Part shown: piece after piece, positions 24,201 to 41,821 of the stretch
Layout of the letters: each line of letters begins with the position of its first letter
Position numbering within the stretch: the first letter of the stretch is position 1
Source of the DNA: Euglena gracilis
Lineage: Eukaryota > Euglenida > Euglenophyceae > Euglenales
Direction: 5' to 3'
NCBI GenBank assembly: GCA_039621445.1
Contig: CP154957.1
Span: 18,176,906-18,240,905, forward strand
DNA length: 64,000 nt
Notes under the pieces: model-generated
The model's database searches: none
The model's input: only the letters and a program-made list of their open reading frames with translations
Told to the model about the DNA's origin: nothing
Position numbers and translations under genes: made by a program

Positions 24201-24858
24201 GGACCCCCTTCCCCCTATGGAAAAAAGCGGTGGAAAAATTTGGGGGCTTTAATAACGACCCCAAATTCACTTTTCGCTCACCGTTTGGAGAAACGGGCCA
24301 AAAAAGATATACTAAAATTATCTTCCCCGGCGCAAAGCGCCAGAAAATTTTTTGGTTCTGGGGAGTGGTCTGGACCCCCCCCCCTCCTCCAGGGGCCTCG
24401 TCAAGGAGTGGTCTGACCCCGTCCCCCCGCTGTACAACAAACCTCAGTTAATGGGGAGGCGGGCACCTGGAGGGCCACCAGGAGGCTGAAGACGAGCCGC
24501 ACGCGGACCTCCTGGCCCTGGAGCCCTCCGGTGGGCAGCGGAGCCGCGCGGCCGCTCACCGCCCCCCCCCCCCCTGCCCCGAGACTTCGGTGGGGCGGCA
24601 CCGGGGCCCCAACCCCCCCCCCCAACACAGGCTGTGGTGGGGGGGAGGATGGAGGAGCTTTGGAGGTGGCCACAGCCACGGCGCAGCGGGGCGGGGAGGT
24701 TCCTACCGGGTGGGCCGGAGGGACCGCCCGGCCGGGGCGTGGCTGGAGCCGAAGGTGACGAGCGGGTGGCCGTCGGGCTGGGCCGCGGCCCCGCGCGCAC
24801 TCCCCTTCCGGCGCAGCAGCGGCTGCCCGCAGGGGCGGCGGGGGCCGACCGGACCCCG
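6830..24858 (-). CDS. MFS transporter, 12-helix (whole gene, exons listed separately)
   Basis: A major facilitator superfamily carrier expected to move a small solute across a membrane; the substrate is unknown. Twelve hydrophobic segments fall on successive minus-strand exons: helix 1 across 24,467-24,554 and the exon ending at 24,114, helices 2-3 at about 21,900 and 21,500, helices 4-6 at 20,842, 20,031 and 19,142, helices 7-9 at 18,547, 17,605 and 16,903, helices 10-12 at 15,160, 9,940 and 9,508, and a cytosolic acidic tail ending at 6,832. Many exon junctions join in phase at GT-AG introns. Typical MFS features are the helix-4 [15 protein letters not shown] stretch, helix-5 [14 protein letters not shown] and helix-8 [18 protein letters not shown]. 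The style resembles alveolate carriers (family knowledge from memory). The first exon with ATG was not found. The acceptor before about 21,955 and the donor after 20,714 are not canonical. The largest intron (9,941-15,070) contains a 3.6-kb element. Confidence 0.88.
7097..7137. repeat. (AC)n microsatellite
   Basis: About 20 AC units in the last MFS intron. Confidence 0.95.
7160..7670. repeat. A-rich dispersed repeat with hairpin, copy 1
   Basis: Contains TTCCACCGGAGAGG, a run of AAAATGACAAAAATTTGACA, TCTCGGGAGAAAATC and long AAAAAATCGAAAA strings. The same order of landmarks recurs at 32,945-33,330 (TTTCCACTGGAGAGG, CTCGGGGGAAAATCGGGG), where the segment before it is in the opposite orientation, and more weakly at 35,880-36,120. 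This suggests a dispersed, rearranged element. No protein is evident. Confidence 0.5.
7739..8656. mobile_element. G/C-tipped element, AAATATAAGRCACC type
   Basis: The left end TAAACCCCCCAAAATATAAGGC and several CCAAATATAAGACACCCC subterminal copies (7,741-7,890) are mirrored at 8,520-8,656, which ends GTGTCTTATATTTGGGGGGGTTA. The 630-bp interior has two consecutive open segments in one plus frame (7,917-8,171 and 8,196-8,495), separated by two stops. They read, for example, [15 protein letters not shown] and [21 protein letters not shown] cannot assign them to a transposase family. They may be decayed coding sequence. Confidence 0.65.
8687..8880. repeat. (ACACTC)n hexanucleotide array
   Basis: About 32 near-perfect CACTCA hexamers with almost no interruption. 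Confidence 0.98.
8896..9213. repeat. (GT)n microsatellite with internal (AG)n
   Basis: Long GT tracts flank an AG tract at 9,028-9,058. Together with the adjacent CACTCA array this makes more than 500 bp of simple sequence inside the last MFS intron. Confidence 0.97.
9395..9508 (-). CDS. MFS exon: helix 12
   Basis: Acceptor CTGCAG, in phase. It reads [18 protein letters not shown], then [20 protein letters not shown]. Donor GTGGAG. The GFRF-x-M-x-W entry to the last helix is typical of the family. Confidence 0.9.
9836..9940 (-). CDS. MFS exon: helix 11
   Basis: Acceptor CCGCAG, in phase after a 5.1-kb intron. It reads [20 protein letters not shown], then [15 protein letters not shown]. The S-x-P-x-x-x-R-x-x-x-S-S and N-L-L-G-x-x-x-G-P patterns are usual near the end of MFS carriers. 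Confidence 0.9.
10287..13866. mobile_element. F-family inverted-repeat element, copy 1 (3.6 kb)
   Basis: The left end CATACTTAGGAGGCATAAATTGCCCA is matched inverted at 13,839-13,866 (GTGGGCAGTTTATGCTTCC, then TAAGTCATA). Between them are about 14 imperfect 19-bp palindromes of the form GAAGCGG-N5-CCGCTTCC at about 10,433, 10,462, 10,540, 10,576, 10,746, 11,561, 11,587, 12,551, 12,678, 13,411, 13,498, 13,590 and 13,781. They cluster toward the two ends. No open frame with protein character was found, so it is probably non-autonomous. It lies wholly inside the MFS intron 9,941-15,070, and the gene remains intact around it. Confidence 0.75.
14158..14575. repeat. C-run-tipped ATAAA repeat patch
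   Basis: Blocks such as AAATATAAAGCCCCCCC, CAAACATAAATCCCCCC and AACCCCCCCCAAATATGAG resemble the ends of the G/C-tipped elements, but no matching G-run end was found. It is possibly a degenerate copy. Confidence 0.35.
15071..15160 (-). CDS. MFS exon: helix 10
   Basis: 90 bp between acceptor AACTAG and donor GTCTGC. It reads [18 protein letters not shown], then [13 protein letters not shown]. Both junctions are in phase. The small-residue run before PCCTG matches the helix-10 end of the family. Confidence 0.88.
15200..15810. repeat. A-rich AAAAATGC-type low-complexity tract
   Basis: Repeats of AAAAATGC and AAAAACAC variants occur over 600 bp with hardly any C or T runs. It lies just upstream (minus-strand sense) of the helix-10 MFS exon, in the intron. 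Confidence 0.7.
16083..16265. repeat. Dispersed GGCGCAAAGCGCC block, copy 1
   Basis: A stretch with CCCCCATCCACCCGCCC, TTCGGCGCAAAGCGCCGAAA and CCCATTCCCGGGCCTCTGG. A close relative lies at 47,165-47,345, and parts recur at 24,330-24,360, 46,700-46,870 and 61,415-61,495. The GGCGC-AAA-GCGCC core is a perfect palindrome. Confidence 0.5.
16828..16903 (-). CDS. MFS exon: helix 9
   Basis: 76 bp between acceptor CATCAG and donor GTGCGC. It reads [20 protein letters not shown], then NFWPG. It leaves one base that the next exon completes as Leu. Confidence 0.88.
17458..17605 (-). CDS. MFS exon: helix 8
   Basis: Reads [20 protein letters not shown], then [17 protein letters not shown]. The GGW-F-x-D-x-x-G-G-Y end is the C-half equivalent of the helix 2-3 motif. 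Donor GTGGGT. It joins in phase to [11 protein letters not shown] of the next exon. Confidence 0.88.
17937..17995 (-). CDS. MFS exon (possible): loop 7-8
   Basis: Reads [19 protein letters not shown] between acceptor GCTGCAG and donor GTGGCC. Position and composition fit the short loop before helix 8. The phase to the helix-7 exon is not resolved. Confidence 0.45.
18388..18547 (-). CDS. MFS exon: central loop end and helix 7
   Basis: Reads [20 protein letters not shown], then [19 protein letters not shown] and [12 protein letters not shown]. Donor GTCACG after TGG. The phase to the previous exon is off by one in my reading, so a small exon or a different acceptor may intervene. Confidence 0.82.
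19042..19142 (-). CDS. MFS exon: helix 6
   Basis: Acceptor TTGCAG, in phase. It reads [20 protein letters not shown], then [13 protein letters not shown]. Donor GTCACC. This ends the N-terminal six-helix half; the central cytosolic loop follows. Confidence 0.88.
19917..20031 (-). CDS. MFS exon: helix 5
   Basis: Reads [19 protein letters not shown] then [16 protein letters not shown]. Donor GTTTGT splits the Arg codon of the W-R pair, and the next exon supplies the last base and Tyr, giving the classic SWRYAFF junction. Confidence 0.88.
20714..20842 (-). CDS. MFS exon: helix 4
   Basis: Acceptor ACTGAG. It reads [18 protein letters not shown], then [16 protein letters not shown] and KCTTW. 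The R-x-x-x-G-x-x-Q-A-F and P-V-W-x-D-E-x-A-P pattern is characteristic of this MFS type. The donor after TTW is not a clear GT; GTGCAC lies a few codons earlier and a GCC lies directly after TGG. Confidence 0.85.
21062..21426. mobile_element. F-family right-end fragment
   Basis: This 365-bp stretch follows the last 360 bp of the 10,287-13,866 element block by block: GAAGTGG...CCGCTTCC, TTTTGCTTCATCTGAAAATTT, CGGCCTCTTCCAAAAAAACT, and the terminal CCAAAAATTTTGGGCAACTTA. The left part is missing. It is a truncated or solo end inside an MFS intron, about 35 bp from an exon. Confidence 0.7.
21460..21594 (-). CDS. MFS exon: loop 2-3 and helix 3
   Basis: Acceptor GGGCAG. The first base completes Ser from the previous exon. 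It reads [20 protein letters not shown] then [16 protein letters not shown]. The basic QRHKAK is the cytosolic loop between helices 2 and 3. Donor GTGTGG. It joins in phase (Gln) to the helix-4 exon. Confidence 0.85.
21872..21955 (-). CDS. MFS exon: helix 2
   Basis: Reads [19 protein letters not shown] then STLSC, the small-residue helix 2 of MFS proteins. Donor GTGTGC after TGCAG is canonical. The 5' edge has no AG acceptor in the expected place and an in-frame TGA sits just upstream (about 21,963). The boundary is therefore unresolved, or the sequence has an error. Confidence 0.7.
22613..23084. mobile_element. MITE-like element, CAATTGCCCGGG family, copy 2
   Basis: Same orientation, ends and middle as the copy at 6,256-6,709, with scattered substitutions. 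It includes the shared CACCATCTGAAACAC and CACGTTGTAGCGAAA landmarks. It lies in an early MFS intron. The ends are C-run and G-run tipped. Confidence 0.78.
23889..24114 (-). CDS. MFS exon: end of helix 1 and first loop
   Basis: Acceptor CTGTCAG at 24,115. It reads [20 protein letters not shown], the helix-1 end typical of these carriers, where an acidic or Arg-containing D-x-G-A-I-P-A motif is expected. A hydrophilic loop with [20 protein letters not shown] follows. The donor is uncertain (GTCGCT at 23,888 or GTGCCG about 8 bases further). Confidence 0.7.
24467..24554 (-). CDS. MFS exon: start of helix 1
   Basis: 88 bp between acceptor GGTGAG and donor GTGCCC. It reads [21 protein letters not shown], a basic lead-in then a hydrophobic helix. 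It joins in phase to the exon beginning [14 protein letters not shown]. Confidence 0.8.
24707..24858 (-). CDS. MFS exon: N-terminal cytosolic segment
   Basis: Acceptor TGCCAG and donor GTAGGA bound 152 bp with a basic stretch [12 protein letters not shown], then [19 protein letters not shown]. It ends with two bases of an Arg codon that the next exon completes exactly, which supports the frame. The true start codon must lie in an earlier exon to the right. Confidence 0.65.
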
Positions 24859-24859
24859 C

Positions 24860-26440
24860 TGGCACACCCAAAGGCACCAAAGGAAACCCCGCCGGGGGGG
24901 GGGGGGGCAAACGAACCCCGTTGGCCCAAGCAAGAGGACCGACCCCCTGACCGACCCAGACTTTGGTTGGTTTCGTGTTCACTGGGCACAGGGGAATGCA
25001 TTTGGAATTTCCTCTTGTTCCCCGGGTCAAACAATTTGGCAAGCAGGGCTCAAGAAGACAACTTCTCGGGTGCCAAAAGAGACAATACTCGGATTTCTAT
25101 GCTTTGAACAGACACATTTGTCACAATTTCAAAGCTGTTTGCCTGCCTACATTGAAAAAAGAACCAGAGGTTCAATACACAAGCCTCGCGGAGGAAAATT
25201 TCAGAAAATCGTTCAAGCACCGCTGAAGGTGTTCCTTTGCCAGACTTTCTTTTGTCCCTCGTCATTTGGGGGACGACAAAATTTACTTGCACTGCTTGGG
25301 AATCACATCCATCTGGCAGAAAGGAAGAGATTTTGGGGAGAAATGGTGCAGATGCAATCGGTTTAGGTGCAAAGAGACCAGCAAGGGAAAGGAAAGAGGA
25401 CAGGAACAGACAAAGCAGAGGAACACAGCCAACACAGCAATACATTGAGCCTATGGACGCAAAGCGAGCACAAAATGATGGCACATCGATATCTGATGGG
25501 TGTGGGGATAAAGCACCCTGGCCAGGGGCATATAATCGAGAAGAAGAGGCCCAATGTACAGATTTCAAATAAGGAGAGATGGGAGTGACCCAACAACACC
25601 CAAGGGGAAATGTCGGGGGGGCACAAGTCAATGGGACCGGGATGCACGAGCCCTGCCAACCCTGTCCGCCGCTCCGAAAGCTCCATCCCGGCACCGCAGG
25701 GCAGAGGGGCAGGGTGGAACCACTCGGGGGAGGGCTACGTCATTGTGCGGCCCTCCTGTGAACCGGGTGACAGCGTGGTGCAGGGAAGGCGCATGCGGAC
25801 CCATTATGCCACACCATTCTCCATTCGGAGTAGGAACTCCAAACAATCACTTCCCAAAAAAAATAACTTCCCCGAAACCACACCCCTCCAACTATCTCAC
25901 ACTGTTTCTCCATAGGCATCTCGGCGCACGCATCGAAAATGATAACCCTCAACATCCGAACATGGCCATGCAAAAAAAGTTATAACAAGGAGGAGGAAAA
26001 CACAAATAGGGCAACAAAAAAAAGTCAAACCCCCCAAAAAACACACACGGAAACGTCAGTCCATTTTTGTTATTTTTGGGGTGTGAGCCAGGACGAAAGC
26101 ATGAGTTTTGTAGGTCCCCCCCCCCCCAGCTAACTGCCACCGGACCTCGCATCAGGGGCTCAGACAGTTTCCCAGAGTGCCCCTGACACACTCTTGAACA
26201 TGGTCAGTTTCAGGTCGTCAAAAGAATGAGATGGGTTCTTGCAGTGAATTCCTTTCTGAAAAATCGATTGAAAAACATAAAGAGCATTCCACAGGATCAC
26301 CTTTTTGTGCCAATATTCCTTCAAGGAATCATAAAATCGTATTTCACACAACCATCATTTGAATTGCTTTTGGGCACTCACTGCACAGACAGGACTGTTC
26401 GGTTCAGGGTTGAAAGGGCCTCTGGAGGTCATTAATGAGA
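24860..26440. other. Spacer 5' of the MFS carrier
   Basis: The missing first MFS exon and promoter should be here. One candidate ATG on the minus strand at 25,686 (reads MELSERRTGLAGLVHP) is followed by a GT, but its phase does not fit the next known exon. The rest shows only short open frames without codon bias. Confidence 0.35.
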
Positions 26441-26451
26441 AAATTATTCTG

Positions 26452-26697
26452 CAACCCCCCCCCCTGCCCACTGAGGGGTTCCTACAACTCCGACCGGGGG
26501 GGTCGTAATGCACCCAACCTACAACCCCCGACCAGGGGGTGGTCGTATGACCAGGTACCAAAAAAACCCAATTTTCAAAGCCACCTACAACCCCCGACCA
26601 GGGGAGGGGGGGTCATATGCACCTCCATGCCTGCAATCCCCGACCGGGGGGTGGTCGTTGTTCAGGGGTGGCCGGTGGACAAGGGGGGGGGGGGTCA
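26452..26697. repeat. Tandem CCCCCGACC / GGTCG inverted blocks
   Basis: Four copies of ACAACCCCCGACCAGGGGGTGGTCGT-like sequence, each a small C-run/G-run hairpin, about 60 bp apart, ending in a G-run. It is another G/C-tipped repeat class. Confidence 0.6.
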
Positions 26698-27355
26698 GGC
26701 TGCCAAGTAGTACGACTGGGGATGATTAAAAACCACAGCCAATTGCAATCAACTTTCTCTGGAAAGTTCCTCCGGCTTATCGCCATCATACGTCCATTCT
26801 GATGGGTTCCTCACCATCGGTGATGTGGCGAGTGCAGCGGACTGTTCTCCGCAACCTGCGCGCTGTACAATGCTGTGGGGCCGGGGGGGGAGGCCTCTCC
26901 AGCCAGTCATGTCAGCCCCCTGTGCTGTACAGCGGGATGGAGACAAGGGTCAGGAGACACCCGTCAGGCAGTGGCACAGGAGTGTCAAATGGCTTTGGGG
27001 GTCATCGTCAGAGGCGGACCGTCTCCGATTCCCCTTGTTTTCCCACCCTCCTGCCCACTGGGACCCCCAAGATGCACAATGATGGGGGGACGATAACCAA
27101 GTGACTGCACTGATGACGAAAAAAAATTCGACCAGTGCCAGGGAAGGGGTGAGCGATGAGGATGGGAGTGATGTTTGGGGAACAGGAATACACCCTTGGT
27201 ACCAATTGACCCTGACGGTTGTGGAGTTCCACTTTCTGAGTGATCCAATCACATTGGAAATGCTCCCTGGTCCTGCTCAGCATGGATCAAACTTCTGCTC
27301 GGCAAAGAGTCAAATGCCACTGATGTATGAACACAGACAAATCGCAAACGCATAA

Positions 27356-27740
27356 ACCCCCCCAAATAACACCTCCCCCAAATAAGACACCCCCCTTGTG
27401 GACCGATTTCAAGCGGCCAAATAAACCCGACCCCCGACTTATAACCCCCCCATCCTATAACCCCCCCCCCCACTTATAACCCTCCCCTCGGGCCCAACCA
27501 CTAAACCGTGACTTTTACCCCCCCCCCCCCCCGGAAGCCATGAGAAGGCAAAGAGAACCGCCAAGGCTGAAACCCCCCCACTTATACCCCCCCCCGGGGC
27601 CAACCACTAAACAGGATCCTATAACCCCCGGGGGGGGGTATAAGTGAGGGGGGGGTTAATTATAACCCCCCCATCCTAAACCCCCCCCCCCCTTAAAACC
27701 CCCCCCCCGGGCCCAACCCCTAAACCCGGAACTTTTACCC
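27356..27740. repeat. Cluster of G/C-tipped repeat ends with a direct duplication
   Basis: CCCCCCAAATAACACC, ACTTATAACCCCCC and similar ends are stacked. The block GGAAGCCATGAGAAGGCAAA occurs twice (about 27,533 and 27,750), which implies a local duplication. An ACTTATACCCCC...GGGGGTATAAGT element (27,570-27,658) has a near-identical copy at 30,825-30,907. Confidence 0.6.
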
Positions 27741-27837
27741 CCCCCCCCGGAAGCCATGAGAAGGCAAAGAGAACCGCCAAGGCTGAAACCAGGTTTTGAA
27801 TAGTGCTGAGCTCTTTATAAGCGCGCCCCACCCCTTC

Positions 27838-28075
27838 ATTGCCCGGCCCGGGCCGCCCCGGAGGCCCGGCGGCCGGCGGCCCGGCCGGCCCCGGCGGCCC
27901 GGCGGCCCGGCGGCGGCGGGCCCGGCGGCCAGGCCGGCGGCCCGGCGGTCCGGCCGGCGGCCCGGCGGCCCGGCGGTCCGGCCGGCGGCCCCGGCGGCCC
28001 GGTGGTCCGGCCGGCGGCCCGGCGGTCCGGCCGGCGGCCCGGCCGGCAGCCCGGCGGCCCGGCGGCCCGAAAAAC
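27838..28075. repeat. GGCCGGCGGCCC GC-only minisatellite
   Basis: About 240 bp of nearly pure G+C built from GGCCCGGCGGCC and GGTCCGGCCGGC units. It abuts the 163-bp satellite directly. Confidence 0.9.
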
Positions 28076-28076
28076 G

Positions 28077-30070
28077 CTCGTTTTCGGATCAAAGCAGTTT
28101 TTCTGGGTCCGGGAGGCCGGTTTTGACCCAAAGTCAATGGGTTGGCGGTCCAAAACGGGGCGCTGGCGGGTCGAAAAACGCTCGTTTTCGGCTCAAAAAC
28201 AGTTTCTCGGGGTCCGGGAGGCCAAAAAACATCGTTTCGGGCAAAAAAAAATTTTCGATTTTTTTTGACTTTTTTGACCCGGGTTTGACCCAAAGTCAAT
28301 GGGTCGGCGGCCCAAAACGGGGTGCTGGCGGGTCGAAAAACGCTCGTTTTCGGCGCAAAAACAGTTTTTCCAGGTCCGGGAGGCCAAAAAACATCGTTTC
28401 GGGCAAAAAAAAAATTTCGATTTTTTTCGACTTTTTCGACCCGGTTTTGACCCAAAGTCAATGGGTCGGCGGCCCAAAACGGGGCGCTGGCGGGGCGAAA
28501 AACGCTCGTTTTCGGCTCAAAAACAGTTTTTCCGGGTCCGGGAGGCCAAAAAACATCGTTTCGGGCAAAAAAAAAATTTTCGATTTTTTTCGACTTTTTC
28601 GACCCGGTTTTGACCCAAAGTCAATGGGTCGGCGGCCCAAAACGGGGCGCTGGCGGGGCGAAAAACGCTCGTTTTCGGCTCAAAAACAGTTTCTCGGGGT
28701 CCGGGAGGCCAAAAAACATCGTTTCGGGCAAAAAAAAATTTTTCGATTTTTTTCGACTTTTTCGACCCGGTTTTGACCCAAAGTCAATGGGTCGGCGGCC
28801 CAAAACGGGGCGCTGGCGGGTCGAAAAACGCTCGTTTTCGGCTCAAAAACAGTTTTTCCGGGTCCGGGAGGCCAAAAAACATCGTTTCGGGCAAAAAAAA
28901 TTTTTTCGATTTTTTTCGACTTTTTTGACCCGGTTTTGACCCAAAGTCAATGGGTCGGCGGCCCAAAACGGGGCGCTGGCGGGTCGAAAAACGCTCGTTT
29001 TCGGCACAAAAACAGTTTTTCCGGGTCCGGGAGGCCAAAAAACATCGTTTCGGGCAAAAAAAATTTTTTCGATTTTTTTCGACTTTTTCGACCCGGTTTT
29101 GACCCAAAGTCAATGGGTCGGCGGCCCAAAACGGGGCGCTGGCGGGTCGAAAAACGCTCGTTTTCGGCTCCAAAACAGTTTTTCCGGGTCCGGGAGGCCA
29201 AAAAACATCGTTTCGGGCAAAAAAAATTTTTCGATTTTTTTCGACTTTTTCGACCCGGTTTTGACCCAAAGTCAATGGGTCGGCGGCCCAAAACGGGGCG
29301 CTGGCGGGTCGAAAAACGCTCGTTTTCGGCTCAAAAACAGTTTTTCCGGGTCCGGGAGGCCAAAAAACATCGTTTCGGGCAAAAAAAAATTTTTCGATTT
29401 TTTTCGACTTTTTCGACCCGGTTTTGACCCAAAGTCAATGGGTCGGCGGCCCAAAACGGGGCGCTGGCGGGTCGAAAAACGCTCGTTTTCGGCTCAAAAA
29501 CAGTTTTTCCGGGTCCGGGAGGCCAAAAAACATCGTTTCGGGCAAAAAAAAAATTTTCGATTTTTTTCGACTTTTTCGACCCGGTTTTGACCCAAAGTCA
29601 ATGGGTCGGCGGCCCAAAACGGGGCGCTGGCGGGTCGAAAAACGCTCGTTTTCGGCTCAAAAAACAGTTTTTCCGGGTCCGGGAGGCCAAAAAACATCGT
29701 TTCGGGCAAAAAAAATTTTTTCGATTTTTTTCGACTTTTTTGACCCGGTTTTGACCCAAAGTCAATGGGTCGGCGGCCCAAAACGGGGTGCTGGCGGGTC
29801 GAAAAACGCTCGTTTTCGGCTCAAAAACAGTTTTTCCGGGTCCGGGAGGCCAAAAAACATCGTTTCGGGCAAAAAAAATTTTTTCGATTTTTTTCGACTT
29901 TTTTGACCCGGTTTTGACCCAAAGTCAATGGGTCGGCGGCCCAAAACGGGGCGCTGGCAGGTCGAAAAACGCTCGTTTTCGGCTCAAAAACAGTTTTTCC
30001 GGGTCCGGGAGGCCAAAAAACATCGTTTCGGGCAAAAAAAAATTTTTCGATTTTTTTCGACTTTTTGGGC
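28077..30070. repeat. 163-bp satellite, about 12 units
   Basis: The landmark GACCCAAAGTCAATGGG starts at 28,125, 28,287, 28,449, 28,612, 28,775, 28,938, 29,101, 29,263, 29,426, 29,589, 29,753 and 29,916, giving periods of 162-164. Units differ by only a few substitutions and A-run lengths. Because 163 leaves remainder 1 on division by 3, the frame shifts each unit, and the long open frames on both strands are not evidence of protein. Confidence 0.97.
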
Positions 30071-30640
30071 CGAAAACGGCTAAGTCGAACAGAGGGAAAA
30101 GTGTACAAAATGGCCTGAAACGGCCTAAATTGGCCAAAAAACGCCCGTATCTCCGGCTGGGCGGGGAGTTGTGGGGAAACCAAAGTCCCAGTAGATAGAA
30201 CGTTCCAAGGGCTTCAATTTAGGTCTCCGGACATTTCCTTTGATTTTGCAACATTTTCGAGAAATTTTGAAAACATTCGTTTTTTGACCCCCCACCCCCC
30301 GAAAACGGCTAAGTCGGACAGTGGGAAAGGTGTACAAAACGGCCATCTGCGCCGAAAACGGCCGTATCTCGGGCTGGGCGGGGAGTTGCGGGGAAATCAA
30401 AATACCGGTGGATGGGGCGTTCCAAGGGCTTCAAATTAGGTCTCCGGACATTTCCTTTGATTTTGCTTCATTTTGGAGATATTTTGAAAATTGACATTTT
30501 TTGGCCGTCCAAAAGGGGGGGGGGGTTATCCAGGGGGGTTGGCCAATCCTACCCAGTTTGGACCCCTTCGCGCGTGAATAACTCGGGCCTGGCGGGGAGT
30601 TGGGGGTCAAACCCAGGTGATTCGGAAACTAGGAATCCAG
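30070..30640. repeat. About 229-bp repeat, two and a half units
   Basis: CCGAAAACGGCTAAGTCG starts at 30,070 and again at 30,299. Both units continue with CTGGGCGGGGAGTTG and CTCCGGACATTTCCTTTGA. A third partial unit (GCCTGGCGGGGAGTTGGGG) is near 30,588. It is contiguous with the 163-bp satellite. Confidence 0.85.
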
Positions 30641-30824
30641 TCGCTCGCGACTGAAAAAAAAAAATTTCGGGAACGGGGCCGGGATCATGGTGATAATCCG
30701 CCGGTTCCCGAGGTGGCCCCGACCCGGGGGCGGGGGGGGGGGTCGAGGGGGGGGTTTTCCCCCAGTGGTAAGCTCCCATACGCTCCCATAAAGCTCCCAT
30801 AAAGGGATAAGAGCTCAGCGACCC

Positions 30825-30907
30825 CCCCACTTATACCCCCCCGGGGCCAACCACTAAACAGGATCCTATAACCCCCGGGGGGGGGTATAAGTGAGGGGGG
30901 GGGGGTT
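30825..30907. mobile_element. Short C/G-tipped hairpin element, TTATA type
   Basis: CCCCCCACTTATACCCCC at the left is mirrored by GGGGGGGTATAAGTGAGGGG at the right. It is nearly identical to 27,570-27,658. The two copies lie either side of the satellites, in direct orientation. Confidence 0.65.
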
Positions 30908-30940
30908 AAGACCCCCCCCTGCACAACGCAGCAGATGGAT

Positions 30941-31081
30941 TCCTTGTCCAGGAGTGCTCACGCAGACGCTGCCTACATCCAGGTTACTTTTTGAAGGTCA
31001 GAACCGATTGACCGAAACAATTCTTCTTCCGATTCTTCCGCAAAAGACCCAGATACCAAGGATGCACTCCTGGACAAGGTA
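30941..31081. repeat. Short inverted repeat CCTTGTCCAGGAGTG
   Basis: CCTTGTCCAGGAGTGC at about 30,941 is mirrored by GCACTCCTGGACAAGG ending at about 31,079. The pair encloses about 110 bp. Confidence 0.6.
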
Positions 31082-31139
31082 TCCTCGACGCTGATATCAA
31101 ACATTGTTCGGGAAGAACCTGTTCAGGTGGCAGCGTCCA

Positions 31140-31231
31140 AATAACCCCCCCCCAAATAACACCCCCCCCTGGACCCACAGTTCGGGTGCCCAAATAACAC
31201 ACCAGGGGGTGTGTTATTTGGGGGGGGGGGT
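31140..31231. mobile_element. Short G/C-tipped element, AAATAACAC type, copy 1
   Basis: CCCCCCAAATAACACCCCC at the left and GGTGTGTTATTTGGGGGG at the right. The middle TTCGGGTGCCCAAATAACACA is also present in the related copy at 46,266-46,472. Confidence 0.65.
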
Positions 31232-31336
31232 ACGTGATTCATGCAATTGTTGAGAGAACAGGTATGGGGTTGGCGTGGGTTTGCCCCAAGTGTCCCGAAA
31301 GGGAATTGCTGAAGGGACGGGCCCGGCTAGCGTCAC

Positions 31337-41816
<10,480 letters not shown>

Positions 41817-41821
41817 CTGGC

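Noticed and set aside
28077-30200. Overlapping 160-residue open frames containing repeated KNARFRLKNSFSGSGRPK-like text
   Set aside because: The 163-bp satellite shifts frame each unit and lacks stops, so it yields long frames on both strands. There is no independent codon bias.
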